Positions 18,827 to 27,658 of a stretch of DNA of 64,000 nucleotides are shown in pieces (the stretch's first letter is position 1; every line of letters begins with the position of its first letter). Made by a program: the position numbers and the translations under genes. The stretch comes from Streptomyces pactum (GTDB lineage: Bacteria; Actinomycetota; Actinomycetes; Streptomycetales; Streptomycetaceae), in contig NZ_JACYXC010000001.1 in the NCBI RefSeq assembly GCF_016031615.1, forward strand, positions 1,178,001-1,242,000, written 5' to 3'. The notes under the pieces are model-generated. The model did not search any database. It was not told the origin of the DNA and saw only the letters and a list, made by a program, of their open reading frames with translations.

Positions 18827-19879
18827 GTGCGTACCGATGACAAGCTCCCTCGACCGGAGGGACGCCCCGCCGATCTCACGTGGCCGCGGATGACCCGGGT
18901 CCGCCGCTGGCTGCTGGGATCGACTCTCGCGGTCTACGCGGCGACCGTGATCGGCGTGCTCACCACCTCCTGGCTGGTGCGGCTCGACTGGCAGGTCATG
19001 CTCTTCCGCCCGTACAAGCAGTGGCCGGAGTTCCACACCTTCCTGGACTACTTCGTGGTGCTGGGACAGCGCGGCCCCACCGCGGTGGCGGTCGCCGCCT
19101 GGCTGGGCTGGTGCTCCTGGCGCCGGCGCACGCTGCGCCCGCTGCTGGTGCTGGGGACGTCGCTGCTGCTGCTGAACGTCACCGTGGGCGCCGCCAAGCT
19201 GGGGATGGGGCGGCTGGGACCGCATTACGCGACCACCGTCGGCTCGAACGAGATGTGGGCCGACGGCGATATATTTCCCTCGGGTCACACCGCGAACGCG
19301 GTGGTCACCTGGGGGGTGCTGGCCTATCTGGCGACCACTCCGCAGGCACGCCGGATCGCCTCGGTCATCGCGGCGATCTTCGCCCTCGGCGTGGGCATGA
19401 CCACGGTCTACCTCGGTACGCACTGGGTCAGCGACGTCCTGCTGGGCTGGGCGGCCGGACTGCTGGTGCTGCTCGCCCTGCCGTGGCTGGAGCCGGTGAT
19501 GGCCCGGGCGGAGCACCCGCTGCTCGCCCTGTGGCACCGGTTGCGCGCTGCCGTCCGGCCGGCCACCGGGGCGCCGTCGCCGGCCGTCCCGGCGCTGCCG
19601 GTCACCGCGCCGCAGCGGCCGGTCACCGCGCTGGCCACGCCCCGTACCGCCCGTGACGAGGAGGTGCCCGCCGGACCGGCCCGGGAGACGGTGGCCGTCG
19701 GCGGCCGGACGGTGTCCGCGCGGTCCCCGGAGGGTCGTCCGCACCACCCCTCCCGGCCGCACACCAGCCGTTCCGAGCGGACCCCGGTGACGCCGACCGG
19801 CAGCCGCCGGCCACCGCACGCGGACCGGGCGGCACGCGCCGCGGCCCCGGTGGGCCCGGGCCGTACGGTGGGCGGCTGA
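18827..19879 (+). CDS. PAP2-family membrane phosphatase
   Basis: 350 residues from GTG at 18827; the ribosome site is weak and an internal ATG (TWPRMTRVRRW) is an alternative. Six membrane segments in the first 220 residues. Phosphatase signature: GAAKLGMGRLGPHY (motif 1), DIFPSGHTANAV (motif 2, PSGH) and GTHWVSDVLLGW (motif 3, catalytic His and Asp). Likely dephosphorylates a lipid such as undecaprenyl diphosphate or phosphatidic acid outside the membrane. The last 120 residues after LPWLEP are a Pro/Arg/Thr-rich cytoplasmic or disordered tail. Convergent with the I78 inhibitor gene. Confidence 0.88.
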   Translation: MRTDDKLPRPEGRPADLTWPRMTRVRRWLLGSTLAVYAATVIGVLTTSWLVRLDWQVMLFRPYKQWPEFHTFLDYFVVLGQRGPTAVAVAAWLGWCSWRRRTLRPLLVLGTSLLLLNVTVGAAKLGMGRLGPHYATTVGSNEMWADGDIFPSGHTANAVVTWGVLAYLATTPQARRIASVIAAIFALGVGMTTVYLGTHWVSDVLLGWAAGLLVLLALPWLEPVMARAEHPLLALWHRLRAAVRPATGAPSPAVPALPVTAPQRPVTALATPRTARDEEVPAGPARETVAVGGRTVSARSPEGRPHHPSRPHTSRSERTPVTPTGSRRPPHADRAARAAAPVGPGRTVGG

Positions 19880-19925
19880 CCCACGCCGCACCCGCCGGTG
19901 GCCCGGTACGCACCCGCGGCACCAC

Positions 19926-19968
19926 GACGGCCCCGGTGCGCTCCCCCGCGGAGCGCACCGGGGCCGTC
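19926..19968. terminator. Bidirectional terminator between PAP2 and I78 genes
   Basis: A perfect 19-bp stem (GACGGCCCCGGTGCGCTCC and its complement) with a 5-nt loop, 46 bp past the PAP2 stop and 54 bp past the stop of the leftward I78 gene. Confidence 0.8.
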
Positions 19969-20021
19969 GGCGTCCCGCCCGGCCCGCACCAGCGGTGCAG
20001 ACGGCCGGGTGGCCGGGTCGG

Positions 20022-20237
20022 TCAGCCCTTCCAGGAGCGGCGCACGGAGCCGTCCTCCACCTCGAAGTTGATCCTTCCCACCAGGTACTCCATGGTGATG
20101 AACGCGCCCGGCGGCAGCTGCCGGACCGTGCTCCAGCCGCGTTCCCGGGCCCGCCGTTCGGCGGCGTCCGCGTCCAGCCCGACATACCCCTCGGGCGCGT
20201 CGTCGGGTTCCTGCGCGTCATTCGGTACGGGTGCCAT
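20022..20237 (-). CDS. I78-family protease inhibitor-like protein
   Basis: 71 residues (ATG at 20237; a GTG at 20246 would add three). The sequence EGYVGLDADAAERRARERGW, then VRQLPPGAFITMEYLVGRI and NFEVEDGSVRRSWKG, is the I78 / potato-inhibitor-I-like pattern common as single small genes in actinobacteria. There is no signal peptide, so a cytoplasmic role is likely and true protease inhibition is unproven. It shares a terminator with the PAP2 gene and lies divergent from the ctaD-like gene. Confidence 0.8.
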   Translation of the reverse strand: MAPVPNDAQEPDDAPEGYVGLDADAAERRARERGWSTVRQLPPGAFITMEYLVGRINFEVEDGSVRRSWKG

Positions 20238-20689
20238 GGCAGCCACCGTAGGCCGCCGGGGCGGGCTACGGAAGCGACGCGGGGGCGCGGTCCGGTGGCC
20301 ACAGGCGCCACAGGCGTCACACTTCTGTCACAGTGAAGTCCGGTGGCCGCGGTTACCCGGGTCACTCGAACGTGCCCTTCCCGCAACGTCCCGAAGTCCG
20401 GACTTCCGTTCTCCCCATAATCCCCGCCGAGCGGCCGAATTCCGCCCCGCCGGTTCGGCGGAGGGTTCCCCCGGATGAATTCCCCGACTGCCCGAATATC
20501 GGTGCACGGCGTACCCCGAACACAGCGGCCGGACGGCTCCCGGGCCATGCCCGTACCGCCCGCTTCAACACCGCTGCGCCACTCGGCGCGTTGTTGCCAC
20601 GGGAGGGTGACATAACCCCGCACAAACGGGGATCGCCCCGCATTATGGCCAAAGCTCACAGCCCCATAGCCGACGCGGAGGGAGCCCCG
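20238..20689. promoter_or_regulatory. Divergent region upstream of the ctaD-like gene
   Basis: About 450 bp, moderately GC-rich, with AT-richer patches near 20400-20520 and a small hairpin CCCCG-CACAAA-CGGGG at 20616-20631. An in-frame ATG exists at 20645, but the one at 20690 has the better site (GGAGGGAG). No further gene is supported. Confidence 0.45.
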
Positions 20690-22396
20690 ATGGGTACGGA
20701 GACCGCGCAGGCCCCTCCCCCGACGGCGCGGAAGCGGCGGCGCGGCGGCGTGGTGGCCTGGCTCTCCACCACCGACCACAAGCGGATCGGGCACCTCTAC
20801 CTGATCACCGCGTTCGGCTTCTTCCTGGTGGGCGGGGTGCTGGCGCTGCTGCTCCGCGCCGAGCTGGCCCGGCCCGGGGCGCAGGTCCTCTCCGCCCAGG
20901 GGTACAACCAGGCGCTCACCCTGCACGGCACCATCATGCTGCTGCTCTTCGCCACCCCCGCCTTCGCGGGGTTCGCCAACGCGGTCATGCCGTTGCAGAT
21001 CGGTGCTCCGGACGTCGCCTTCCCCCGGCTGAACGCGCTCTCGTACTGGCTGTTCCTCTTCGGCGGACTGATGGTGGTGGGCAGCCTCCTGGTGCCCTCC
21101 GGCAGCGCGGACTTCGGCTGGACCGCCTACGCCCCGCTCAACAGCAAGGTCCGCACGCCCGGGGTGGGCGCCGATCTGTGGATCATGGGCCTGGCACTCT
21201 CCGGCTTCGGCACCATCCTGGGCGCGGTGAACTTCCTGACCACCATCGTCGCGATGCGCGGGCCGGGCATGACGATGTTCCGGATGCCGGTGTTCACCTG
21301 GAACATCCTCTTCACCTCGATCCTGGTGCTGCTGGCCTTCCCGGTCCTCGCCGCCGCGCTGCTCTGCCTGGAGGCGGACCGCCGGTTCGGCGCGGTAGTG
21401 TTCGAGCCCGAATTCGGCGGGGCACTGCTGTGGCAGCACCTGTTCTGGTTCTTCGGCCACCCCGAGGTCTACATCATCGCGCTGCCGTTCTTCGGCATCG
21501 TCACCGAGATCATCCCGGTCTTCTCCCGCAAGCCGATCTTCGGTTACACGATGCTGGTCGGCGCCACGATCGCGATCACCGGACTGTCGGTGGTGGTCTG
21601 GGCGCACCACATGTTCGTCACCGGCGCGGTGCTGCTGCCGTTCTTCTCGCTGCTGTCGTTCCTCATCGCGGTGCCCACCGGGGTCAAGTTCTTCAACTGG
21701 ATCGGCACGATGATCGGCGGCTCGCTCTCCTTCGAGACCCCGATGCTGTGGTCCACGGGCTTCCTGGTGAGCTTTCTGTTCGGCGGGCTCACCGGCGTCA
21801 TCCTGGCCTCGCCGCCGCTGGACTTCCACGTCACCGACAGCTACTTCGTGGTCGGCCACTTCCACTACGTGGTGTTCGGCACGGTGGTCTTCGCGATGTT
21901 CGCGGGCTTCTCCTTCTGGTGGCCCAAGTTCACCGGCAAGCTCCTCGACGAGCGGCTGGGGAAGATCCACTTCTGGACGCTCTTCACCGGCTTCCACGCC
22001 ACCTTCCTGGTGCACCACTGGCTGGGGGTGGCGGGCATGCCGCGCCGGTACGCGGACTACCTGGCGGCGGACGGCTTCACCGTGCTCAACACGGTCTCCA
22101 CGGCCGGCTCGTTCCTGCTGGGCCTGTCCACGCTGCCGTTCCTGTACAACGTCTGGAAGACCGCCGCGTACGGGAAGAAGGTGGAGACCGACGACCCGTG
22201 GGGGCTCGGCCGCTCGCTGGAGTGGGCCACCTCCTGCCCGCCGCCGCGGCACAACTTCCACACCCTGCCCCGGGTCCGCAGCGAGTCGCCCGCGTTCGAC
22301 CTGCACCACCCCGAGGTCGCGGCACTGGACCGTCCGGAGCCGCAGCTCAGCCCGCAGGGCACGGTCAGCCCAGGGCCCGGTCCAGCCGGTCCCTGA
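20690..22396 (+). CDS. ctaD: Cytochrome c oxidase subunit I (aa3 type), solitary copy
   Basis: 568 residues, ATG after GCGGAGGGAGCCCCG. Twelve-helix heme-copper oxidase core: heme a ligand in ALTLHGT, D-channel region NAVMPLQIGAPDVAFPRLN, CuB His-Tyr pair and Glu in WFFGHPEVYIIALPF, K-channel Lys in FSRKPIFGY, CuB histidines in VWAHHMF, heme a3/a ligands in VVGHFHYV. The end (RSLEWATSCPPPRHNF, ESPAFDLHHPE) is actinobacterial. Reduces oxygen and pumps protons. The usual partners ctaC, ctaE and qcrCAB are not in the window, so this is probably a second, stand-alone copy that would need subunits from elsewhere. Its 3' end overlaps the convergent WYL gene by 32 bp. Confidence 0.93.
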   Translation: MGTETAQAPPPTARKRRRGGVVAWLSTTDHKRIGHLYLITAFGFFLVGGVLALLLRAELARPGAQVLSAQGYNQALTLHGTIMLLLFATPAFAGFANAVMPLQIGAPDVAFPRLNALSYWLFLFGGLMVVGSLLVPSGSADFGWTAYAPLNSKVRTPGVGADLWIMGLALSGFGTILGAVNFLTTIVAMRGPGMTMFRMPVFTWNILFTSILVLLAFPVLAAALLCLEADRRFGAVVFEPEFGGALLWQHLFWFFGHPEVYIIALPFFGIVTEIIPVFSRKPIFGYTMLVGATIAITGLSVVVWAHHMFVTGAVLLPFFSLLSFLIAVPTGVKFFNWIGTMIGGSLSFETPMLWSTGFLVSFLFGGLTGVILASPPLDFHVTDSYFVVGHFHYVVFGTVVFAMFAGFSFWWPKFTGKLLDERLGKIHFWTLFTGFHATFLVHHWLGVAGMPRRYADYLAADGFTVLNTVSTAGSFLLGLSTLPFLYNVWKTAAYGKKVETDDPWGLGRSLEWATSCPPPRHNFHTLPRVRSESPAFDLHHPEVAALDRPEPQLSPQGTVSPGPGPAGP

Positions 22397-23324
22397 TCCG
22401 CCGCAGGTGCTCGGTCAGCTCCGGCGGCTCGCGCACCTCGAAGTCGAAGCCCATGAGCACCACGTGGAGCACCAGCACATCGAGGTGGTGCGCCCCGGTG
22501 TGCAGCAGGCAGCTGTGCGCGTCCACCGGTTCCAGCACCCCGGCGGAGGGCGAGATCCGCTCCGCCGCCGCCTCGGCGGACACCTTCAGCAGCACCGTGG
22601 CCCGCTCCGCGTACGCGCCGGCCGCCACCCCTTCGGAGACGTAGGCGGCCAGGTCCTCGGCGGGCGGCTGACGGGGCTCGAAGCGGGGCCCGTGCGGCGG
22701 CTTCGGCGTGATCCGGTCGGCCCGGAAGGTCCGCCACCCCTCCCGGTCCACGTCCCAGGCGACCAGGTACCAGTGGCGCCGGGCGCAGACCAGCCGGTGC
22801 GGCTCGACGGTCCGGCGGCTGCCGGCGCCCCCGTGGTCCCGGTAGGCGAAGCGCAGCCGCTCGTTGTCCCGGCAGGCGTTGGCCAGCTCGGTGAGCACGG
22901 CGGGATCGACGGTGGGTCCGCCGCCGGCACCGAGCATCGGGACGGTGTAGGCGGTCAGCGCGCCCACCCGGTGCCGCAGCCGGTCGGGGAGGACCTGCTC
23001 CAGCTTGGCCAGGGCGCGCACCGAGGTCTCCTCGATGCCGGCCACGCCTCCGCCCGCGGACTGCCGCAGTCCGACGGCGACCGCGACCGCCTCGTCGTCG
23101 TCCAGGAGCAGCGGTGGCAGCCGGGCACCGGCGCCGAGCCGGTAACCGCCCGCGGTGCCGGGCGTCGAGTGGACCGGGTAGCCCAGCTCGCGCAGCCGCT
23201 CGACGTCCCGCCGGACGGTGCGCGGGGTGACCCCGAGCCGGTCGGCGAGAGCGGCTCCGGACCACTCGCGGTGCGTCTGGAACAGGGAGAGCAGACGGAG
23301 CAGACGGGCCGAGGTCTCCAGCAT
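22365..23324 (-). CDS. WYL-domain transcriptional regulator (DeoR/YafY type)
   Basis: 319 residues. N-terminal winged HTH (LLRLLSLFQTHREWSGAALADRLGVTPRTVRRDVERLRELGYP, read in parts) with GGYRLGAGARLPPLLLDDDEA, then a WYL domain with RRTVEPHRLVCARRHWYLVAWD and DREGWRTFRADRI, then the WCX C-terminal extension. The family binds DNA and senses a ligand through the WYL pocket; targets are unknown. ATG at 23324 lacks a strong ribosome site. Because it converges on ctaD with overlapping 3' ends, the two transcripts are antisense over 32 bp; co-regulation is conceivable but not shown. Confidence 0.9.
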   Translation of the reverse strand: MLETSARLLRLLSLFQTHREWSGAALADRLGVTPRTVRRDVERLRELGYPVHSTPGTAGGYRLGAGARLPPLLLDDDEAVAVAVGLRQSAGGGVAGIEETSVRALAKLEQVLPDRLRHRVGALTAYTVPMLGAGGGPTVDPAVLTELANACRDNERLRFAYRDHGGAGSRRTVEPHRLVCARRHWYLVAWDVDREGWRTFRADRITPKPPHGPRFEPRQPPAEDLAAYVSEGVAAGAYAERATVLLKVSAEAAAERISPSAGVLEPVDAHSCLLHTGAHHLDVLVLHVVLMGFDFEVREPPELTEHLRRIRDRLDRALG

Positions 23325-23961
23325 GGCCCCGAGTCTGCCAGCCGCCCCCGGACCGCCCGGCACCGCTCCGTCCCTCGCCGGCCGGACCGGCGGCGGGGCA
23401 GGCCCCCGGACGATCGGCCGCGCCCGACGCGGGGTCCTGCCGGACATGGAACACGGTCCGCCCGCGACACGGGTCCGCCGGGTGTGGAGCAGGAGCCGGC
23501 CCCGGACACGCGGGGGCCGCCGGGCGTGGCACACGGGCGGGCGCGGGCCGGGCCGCCGGACGCGGGACACGGGCGCTGCCGGGGCCGCCCGCCCGCCCCG
23601 GACGGTCGGCCGGGCCCGGGCGGGCCGGGCCGGACGCGGGCGGTCCCCAGCGGTCACCGGCCCGGGCGCACGGTCCGCCAGGCCCGGGGCCGCGGGGCAC
23701 CGGGCGCGGCACGGACGACGGGCATCGGACGCGGCACGGGCGACCGCGGGGCGCGGCACGGACGGCCGGACGCGGGCGGACCCCAGCGGTCACCGTTCCG
23801 GGCGCACGGTCCACCGGGCGCGGGGCACCGGATGCGGCACGGACGACGGGCACCGGGCGCGGCACGGGCGACCGCAGGGCGTGGCACGGACCGGCGGGCG
23901 CGGCACGGACGGCGGGCACCGGACGCGGGCCGCCCGCGCCGGTGCTGCCGCCCCGCGGCGG
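23325..23961. repeat. 136-bp tandem duplication and related iterations
   Basis: Two copies of a unit of 136 bp begin at 23645 and 23781 (both start CCCCAGCGGTCACCG and share GGGCGCACGGTCC and CACGGACGACGGGCA), ending about 23910. Inside each are smaller iterations of GGACGCGGCACGGGCGACC. The left part (23400-23640) carries more degraded versions. All six frames stay open by composition; no gene is supported. Confidence 0.65.
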
Positions 23962-24930
23962 TCAACCGGCCGGCTCGACCCGCACCGACAGGTCGTTGTC
24001 GGCCGTGTAGTACGGGCCGGCCTGCGCCGGGCCGTGCGGGGCCGTCACCCGTCGCGCCGGATAGACGAACACCGGCTTGCGGTCCGCCACGTCGTCCAGC
24101 AGCCGGGCGACGCGCGCCGGCTCCCCGGACGCCGGGCACAGCCACAGGTCCCACACCTCCGTGCCGCCCCGCCAGCCGTCGGCCAGCCGCTGGTGGTCGA
24201 GGGTGAAGGTGAAGCGGGCACCGTCCGCGGTCACCGGGACGGTCACCACCTCCGCCCGGTCGCGCAGCCGGGCCTCGGCCACCGCCCCGGCCAGCGCGGC
24301 GGCCGGGTCCGCCACGCCGTACAGCTCGCCGTGCACGGTGACCGCGGTGGCGTCGATGCCCAGGTCGCCGGCCTCCGCGTGCGCGGCCCGCAGCCAGCTG
24401 CGCAGCGACAGGTTGCCGTGCTTGGTGGGGTACGGGACGCGCACGGCCACCGGCCCGCCACCGGGCTCGGGCACCCGGTCCACCAGGGCGCGCAGATCGT
24501 TGACGCCGGGGAGCAGCCGGACCGGGCCGGCCTGCCCGGACTCCGCCGCGCCGTCCCGGGCGAGAGCGACGTGGACGTCCCAGCGGCCCTCGGGCAGCTC
24601 GGTGCCCAGAGTCAGCTCGGCGTTCAGCCGGCCGTCGGCCGCCGGGTGGAGCGGCAGCCGCACCCCGCGGTCGGCGGGGTCCGCACCGCGGCGCAGCAGC
24701 ACCAGCTCGGCGCGCTCGCCGGTACGGGCGGCGGGGCCGCCGGACACGTGGAAGACCAGCCCTCCGCTGGCGTCGGCCGTACAGTCGGCGCGGGGCGGGA
24801 CGGACACGGTGGCGGACTCCTCGGACGGGACGGACTTCGGGGACGACGACGGGGACGACGGGGCCGGCGACGACGGCGGCGCGGGCGCGGCCGGGGTCCC
24901 GGACGGGGCCGGGGTCGCGGACGGGGTCAC
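23962..24930 (-). CDS. Unrecognised beta-rich protein coupled to a GT4 glycosyltransferase
   Basis: 322 residues from GTG at 24930, overlapping the preceding glycosyltransferase stop by 4 bp (GTGA), so translation is coupled. Residues 1-40 are Pro/Ser/Thr/Ala-rich linker. The rest appears to contain two similar beta-rich units: one around RGVRLPLHPAADGRLNAEL and LPEGRWDVHVALARDG, the other around EVVTVPVTADGARFTFTL and GGTEVWDLWLCPASGE, which suggests an internal duplication of a beta-sandwich domain. No signal peptide, membrane segment or catalytic motif is evident. Similar strand patterns occur as accessory parts of some actinobacterial wall-polymer transferases, so a role in binding or modifying the glycosyltransferase product is a guess. 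Confidence 0.7.
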   Translation of the reverse strand: MTPSATPAPSGTPAAPAPPSSPAPSSPSSSPKSVPSEESATVSVPPRADCTADASGGLVFHVSGGPAARTGERAELVLLRRGADPADRGVRLPLHPAADGRLNAELTLGTELPEGRWDVHVALARDGAAESGQAGPVRLLPGVNDLRALVDRVPEPGGGPVAVRVPYPTKHGNLSLRSWLRAAHAEAGDLGIDATAVTVHGELYGVADPAAALAGAVAEARLRDRAEVVTVPVTADGARFTFTLDHQRLADGWRGGTEVWDLWLCPASGEPARVARLLDDVADRKPVFVYPARRVTAPHGPAQAGPYYTADNDLSVRVEPAG

Positions 24931-26177
24931 GCGGCACGCGCCTTCCGCAGCACCGTGTACCCCACGTCCTTGGTCGCGAAGGCGCTGCTGAGCAGGGTGC
25001 CGCGGGTGCGGTGCACCGCGCCGCGGAAACCGCTCCGGGCGGTCAGGTCGGTGAAGAGCGACTCGTACCGTCCGGCGATGTTCGACGGGTCGAAGCGGGC
25101 CGAGCGCTCCAGGGCCGCGCGCCCCATCCGCCGCCGCAGCTCGTCGTCGTTGATCAGGTCCAGCAGGCCGCGGGCCACGGCCTTGACGTCGCCGGACTTC
25201 ACCAGTCTGCCGTCGGTGCCGTCGTCGATGATCTCCGCCGGGCCGTGCGGGCAGTCGGTGGCGACCACCGGCAGGCCGCAGCGCATCGCCTCGACGATGG
25301 TCATGCCGAAGGACTCCAGGCTGGAGGTGACCGCGGCGATCGAGCCCTTGGCCCACTCCGGGTCCAGGGGGTTCGCCGGGCCCATCAGGTAGACGTGGTT
25401 GTACAGGTCGAGCTTGTCGATCAGGGCGCGCAGCTTGGCGTGCTGGGCGCCGCCGCCGTAGATCCGCAGCCGCCAGTCCGGGCGCTCCGCGGTCACCTGG
25501 GCGAAGGCCCGGATCAGCAGGTCGTACCGCTTGACCGGGGCCAGCCGGCCGGCCGCGATCACCCACTTGGCGGAGGTGTCGGCCGGGGCCACGCCGGGCT
25601 CCGGCACGCTGTTGGGCACCGCCTCGACCCGCACGCCGGGCAGCTTCATCTGCCGGCGGTAGGTCGCCGCGTCCGCCTCGGTGACGGTGGTGACCGCGTC
25701 CAGCCGCGGATAGGCGGCGCGCAGCGTGCGCTTGAGCGCCTGGGAGTGGGTGCTCAGCGTCAGGTGCTCCTGCCCGACGCGGACCGGGCCCCGGCGCGCC
25801 TCCTTGGCGATGTGCACGTTGAGACCCGGGCGGGTGCCGACGACCACGTCGGCCTCCAGGGTCCGCAGGTGCTCGCCGATCCGGCGGTCGGTCAGCACGC
25901 TGTACTGGCCGTAGCGGCCCTCGGTGGCGGGGAAGACCTTCGCGGGGCGGGTGTAGTCCGGGTCGTCCCCCTCGTAGGTCGGACTGCCCTTGCGGATGTC
26001 CACCAGGTGGCGCAGCCGCACCTTGTCGCCCGGGTCGAACACCGGCTGCTCACGGTGGCGGAAGACGGAGACGATCTCCACGTCGTGGTGCTCGGCGAGG
26101 GTGCGGGCGGTGTTGTACGTCGTCCGGATCGTCCCGCCGATCCCGTACGCGTTGTGAATAAGGAATGAGATGTGCAT
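24927..26177 (-). CDS. Glycosyltransferase family 4
   Basis: 416 residues, ATG at 26177. GT-B fold: N-terminal Rossmann part with HISFLIHNAYGIGGTIRTTYN (acceptor loop) and LEADVVVGTRPGLNVHIAKE; C-terminal donor site with WVIAAGRLAPVKRYDLLIRAFA, LRIYGGGAQ, and the EX7E motif SSLESFGMTIVEAMRCGLPV followed by VATDCPHGPAEIID. It transfers a sugar from a nucleotide donor, retaining configuration; the acceptor is unknown. Cytoplasmic, possibly membrane-associated by its basic C-terminus (TVLRKARAA). First gene of a two-gene leftward unit with the beta-rich protein. Confidence 0.88.
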   Translation of the reverse strand: MHISFLIHNAYGIGGTIRTTYNTARTLAEHHDVEIVSVFRHREQPVFDPGDKVRLRHLVDIRKGSPTYEGDDPDYTRPAKVFPATEGRYGQYSVLTDRRIGEHLRTLEADVVVGTRPGLNVHIAKEARRGPVRVGQEHLTLSTHSQALKRTLRAAYPRLDAVTTVTEADAATYRRQMKLPGVRVEAVPNSVPEPGVAPADTSAKWVIAAGRLAPVKRYDLLIRAFAQVTAERPDWRLRIYGGGAQHAKLRALIDKLDLYNHVYLMGPANPLDPEWAKGSIAAVTSSLESFGMTIVEAMRCGLPVVATDCPHGPAEIIDDGTDGRLVKSGDVKAVARGLLDLINDDELRRRMGRAALERSARFDPSNIAGRYESLFTDLTARSGFRGAVHRTRGTLLSSAFATKDVGYTVLRKARAA

Positions 26178-26551
26178 CCGTCCCGGTACCCCACTGCTTT
26201 CCCGCCGTTCCCGCGCGGACGACTCCTCCGGTCCGCCTGGCACTGGGTGAGACCAGTGCGGTGATCGCAAGGTTGGGCTTCATCACACTCTTGTTCCACA
26301 ACAGATGTCCAATCGGTAACCGGAAACGGGAATTTTTGTGACCTGGTGTTCATCAGGCCGGGCTAGCGCCTCTTTCCGGCCAGAGCGAGCGGTCCGTCCG
26401 CCTCCGGAGCGGTCCCGCGGGCAGGGCGCCGCCGGGTGCCGCGGGCGGGCCGGGGCGCGGGCCGGGCGCGTGACCCGGACCGCGCGTCCTCCGTTGAGCA
26501 GTGGGTGCCGGGAACCGCCCGGACCGGAAGCACGAGACCGAGGAGCCACCC
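26178..26551. promoter_or_regulatory. Divergent promoter region, GT4 and CxxC protein genes
   Basis: AT-richer than its surroundings between about 26260 and 26350 (CTTGTTCCACAACAG near 26289 is nearly palindromic; GAATTTTTGTGACC near 26330), consistent with promoters for the leftward glycosyltransferase operon and the rightward hypothetical gene. No gene seen. Confidence 0.45.
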
Positions 26552-27493
26552 GTGCCGCGCATGCTCGACGTCAGCGACGACGTACGTGCCGAGATCGGCG
26601 ATGAAGAAGCCGACCGGCTGCTCGCCGGTGAGAACGCCCCGGGGAGCTACGACTGCACCTCCTGCCGTACGCCCGGCGACGCCGAACAGGAGCGCACCAG
26701 CACCGTGCTCTTCGTCGGCCAGGAGACCGCCGTCCTCGCCTTCGCCCACGCCAGCTGTGTGCCATCGCAGGTGGTGCCGGTGTCCGAGGAGCAGTTGCAG
26801 GGCGCGGTCGCCTCCATCACCGGCGAACAGCATCCGGCGGCCGGCTCGGGGGCACCGGCCGGCGCCGCGGCCGGCGTACCGTCCGGCATGCCGCACGGCG
26901 GACCGGCGGGCGGCGGACTCGGTGGCGGGATCGATGGCGGACTCGGCACCGGGCCCGGCGGCGGCCTCGGTGGCGGGCTCCCGGACGCCGGTCCCCCGCT
27001 CGGCGCCGCACCGGCCGCGCCCCGGCAGGCGGTGCTCAACGTCACCTGTGGGCTGGTCCTGCTGGGTGAGGAGCCGCGGCCCGCGCTGGTGGTGGAGCCG
27101 ACCGCGCCGATCGCCCGGCCGGGCAGCACCGGTCCCGGCGACGAGTTCCTCCAGCTGCTGCTGGAGCAGGGCTTCGCGCCGCTCCACGACCTCAACGCCG
27201 CTCCGCCGCCGGTCCCCGGCTGGTCGGTGCTGATGGCGGCGGGTCAGCTGCACACGATCCTGATGCCCACGGCCGGCGGCGGGCAGATGGCGTGGTGGCA
27301 GGCGCACCGGCCGATGCCGGTCACCGACGGCTGGCGGACGGCGGTCAACAAGGCGCCGTCGGTGCTGGTCTACGCCGCGCCGGTGGGGTCGATCGGCAGC
27401 CAGCCGCGCGAGGACCAGCTCCGGGAGGCGCTGGAGCGCACCGCCGCCCGGGGGCTGCTGGTGGCCGCCGTCATGCCGCTGTCCGGCACCTGA
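26552..27493 (+). CDS. Hypothetical protein with CxxC motif and Gly-rich linker
   Basis: 313 residues from GTG at 26552 with GAGGAG six bases upstream. I do not recognise the family. Two folded halves flank a linker of about 60 Gly/Ala/Pro residues (about 95-155): the first half has SYDCTSCRTPGD (a CxxC pair, perhaps a structural or metal site) and STVLFVGQETAVLAFAHASCVPSQ; the second has LNVTCGLVLLGEEPRPALVVEP and GWSVLMAAGQLHTILMPT, QMAWWQAHRPM. No signal peptide or membrane segment. Codon use is typical of the region, so the gene is real. Function unknown. Confidence 0.75.
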   Translation: MPRMLDVSDDVRAEIGDEEADRLLAGENAPGSYDCTSCRTPGDAEQERTSTVLFVGQETAVLAFAHASCVPSQVVPVSEEQLQGAVASITGEQHPAAGSGAPAGAAAGVPSGMPHGGPAGGGLGGGIDGGLGTGPGGGLGGGLPDAGPPLGAAPAAPRQAVLNVTCGLVLLGEEPRPALVVEPTAPIARPGSTGPGDEFLQLLLEQGFAPLHDLNAAPPPVPGWSVLMAAGQLHTILMPTAGGGQMAWWQAHRPMPVTDGWRTAVNKAPSVLVYAAPVGSIGSQPREDQLREALERTAARGLLVAAVMPLSGT

Positions 27494-27658
27494 CGGGCCC
27501 GGTCCCCGGTCCGGCGGCGCCGTCTCCGGTCCATCTGACCGGTCCTCCCCGGCCGGTTCCGCCGCGACCGGTTCCGCCGCGACCGCGGCATCCCGCGGAA
27601 ATTACCCCATTCGTCGCAACACCCGCATCCGGGGAGGGAACCGGTCGTTGGCTCCTGT

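Noticed and set aside
18239..22309. A leftward open frame of about 1,350 codons antisense to the PAP2 and ctaD genes
   Set aside because: It is a composition shadow: both plus-strand genes have clear family motifs, and the antisense peptide is His/Arg/Glu-rich without domains or a ribosome site.
20690..22396. Missing K-channel lysine in CtaD
   Set aside because: On closer reading the lysine is present in FSRKPIFGY; the Thr that follows is normal for actinobacteria.
23645..23910. Possible CRISPR array, from regular repeats
   Set aside because: Units are contiguous and degenerate with no unique spacers, and no cas genes are present; a minisatellite explains it.
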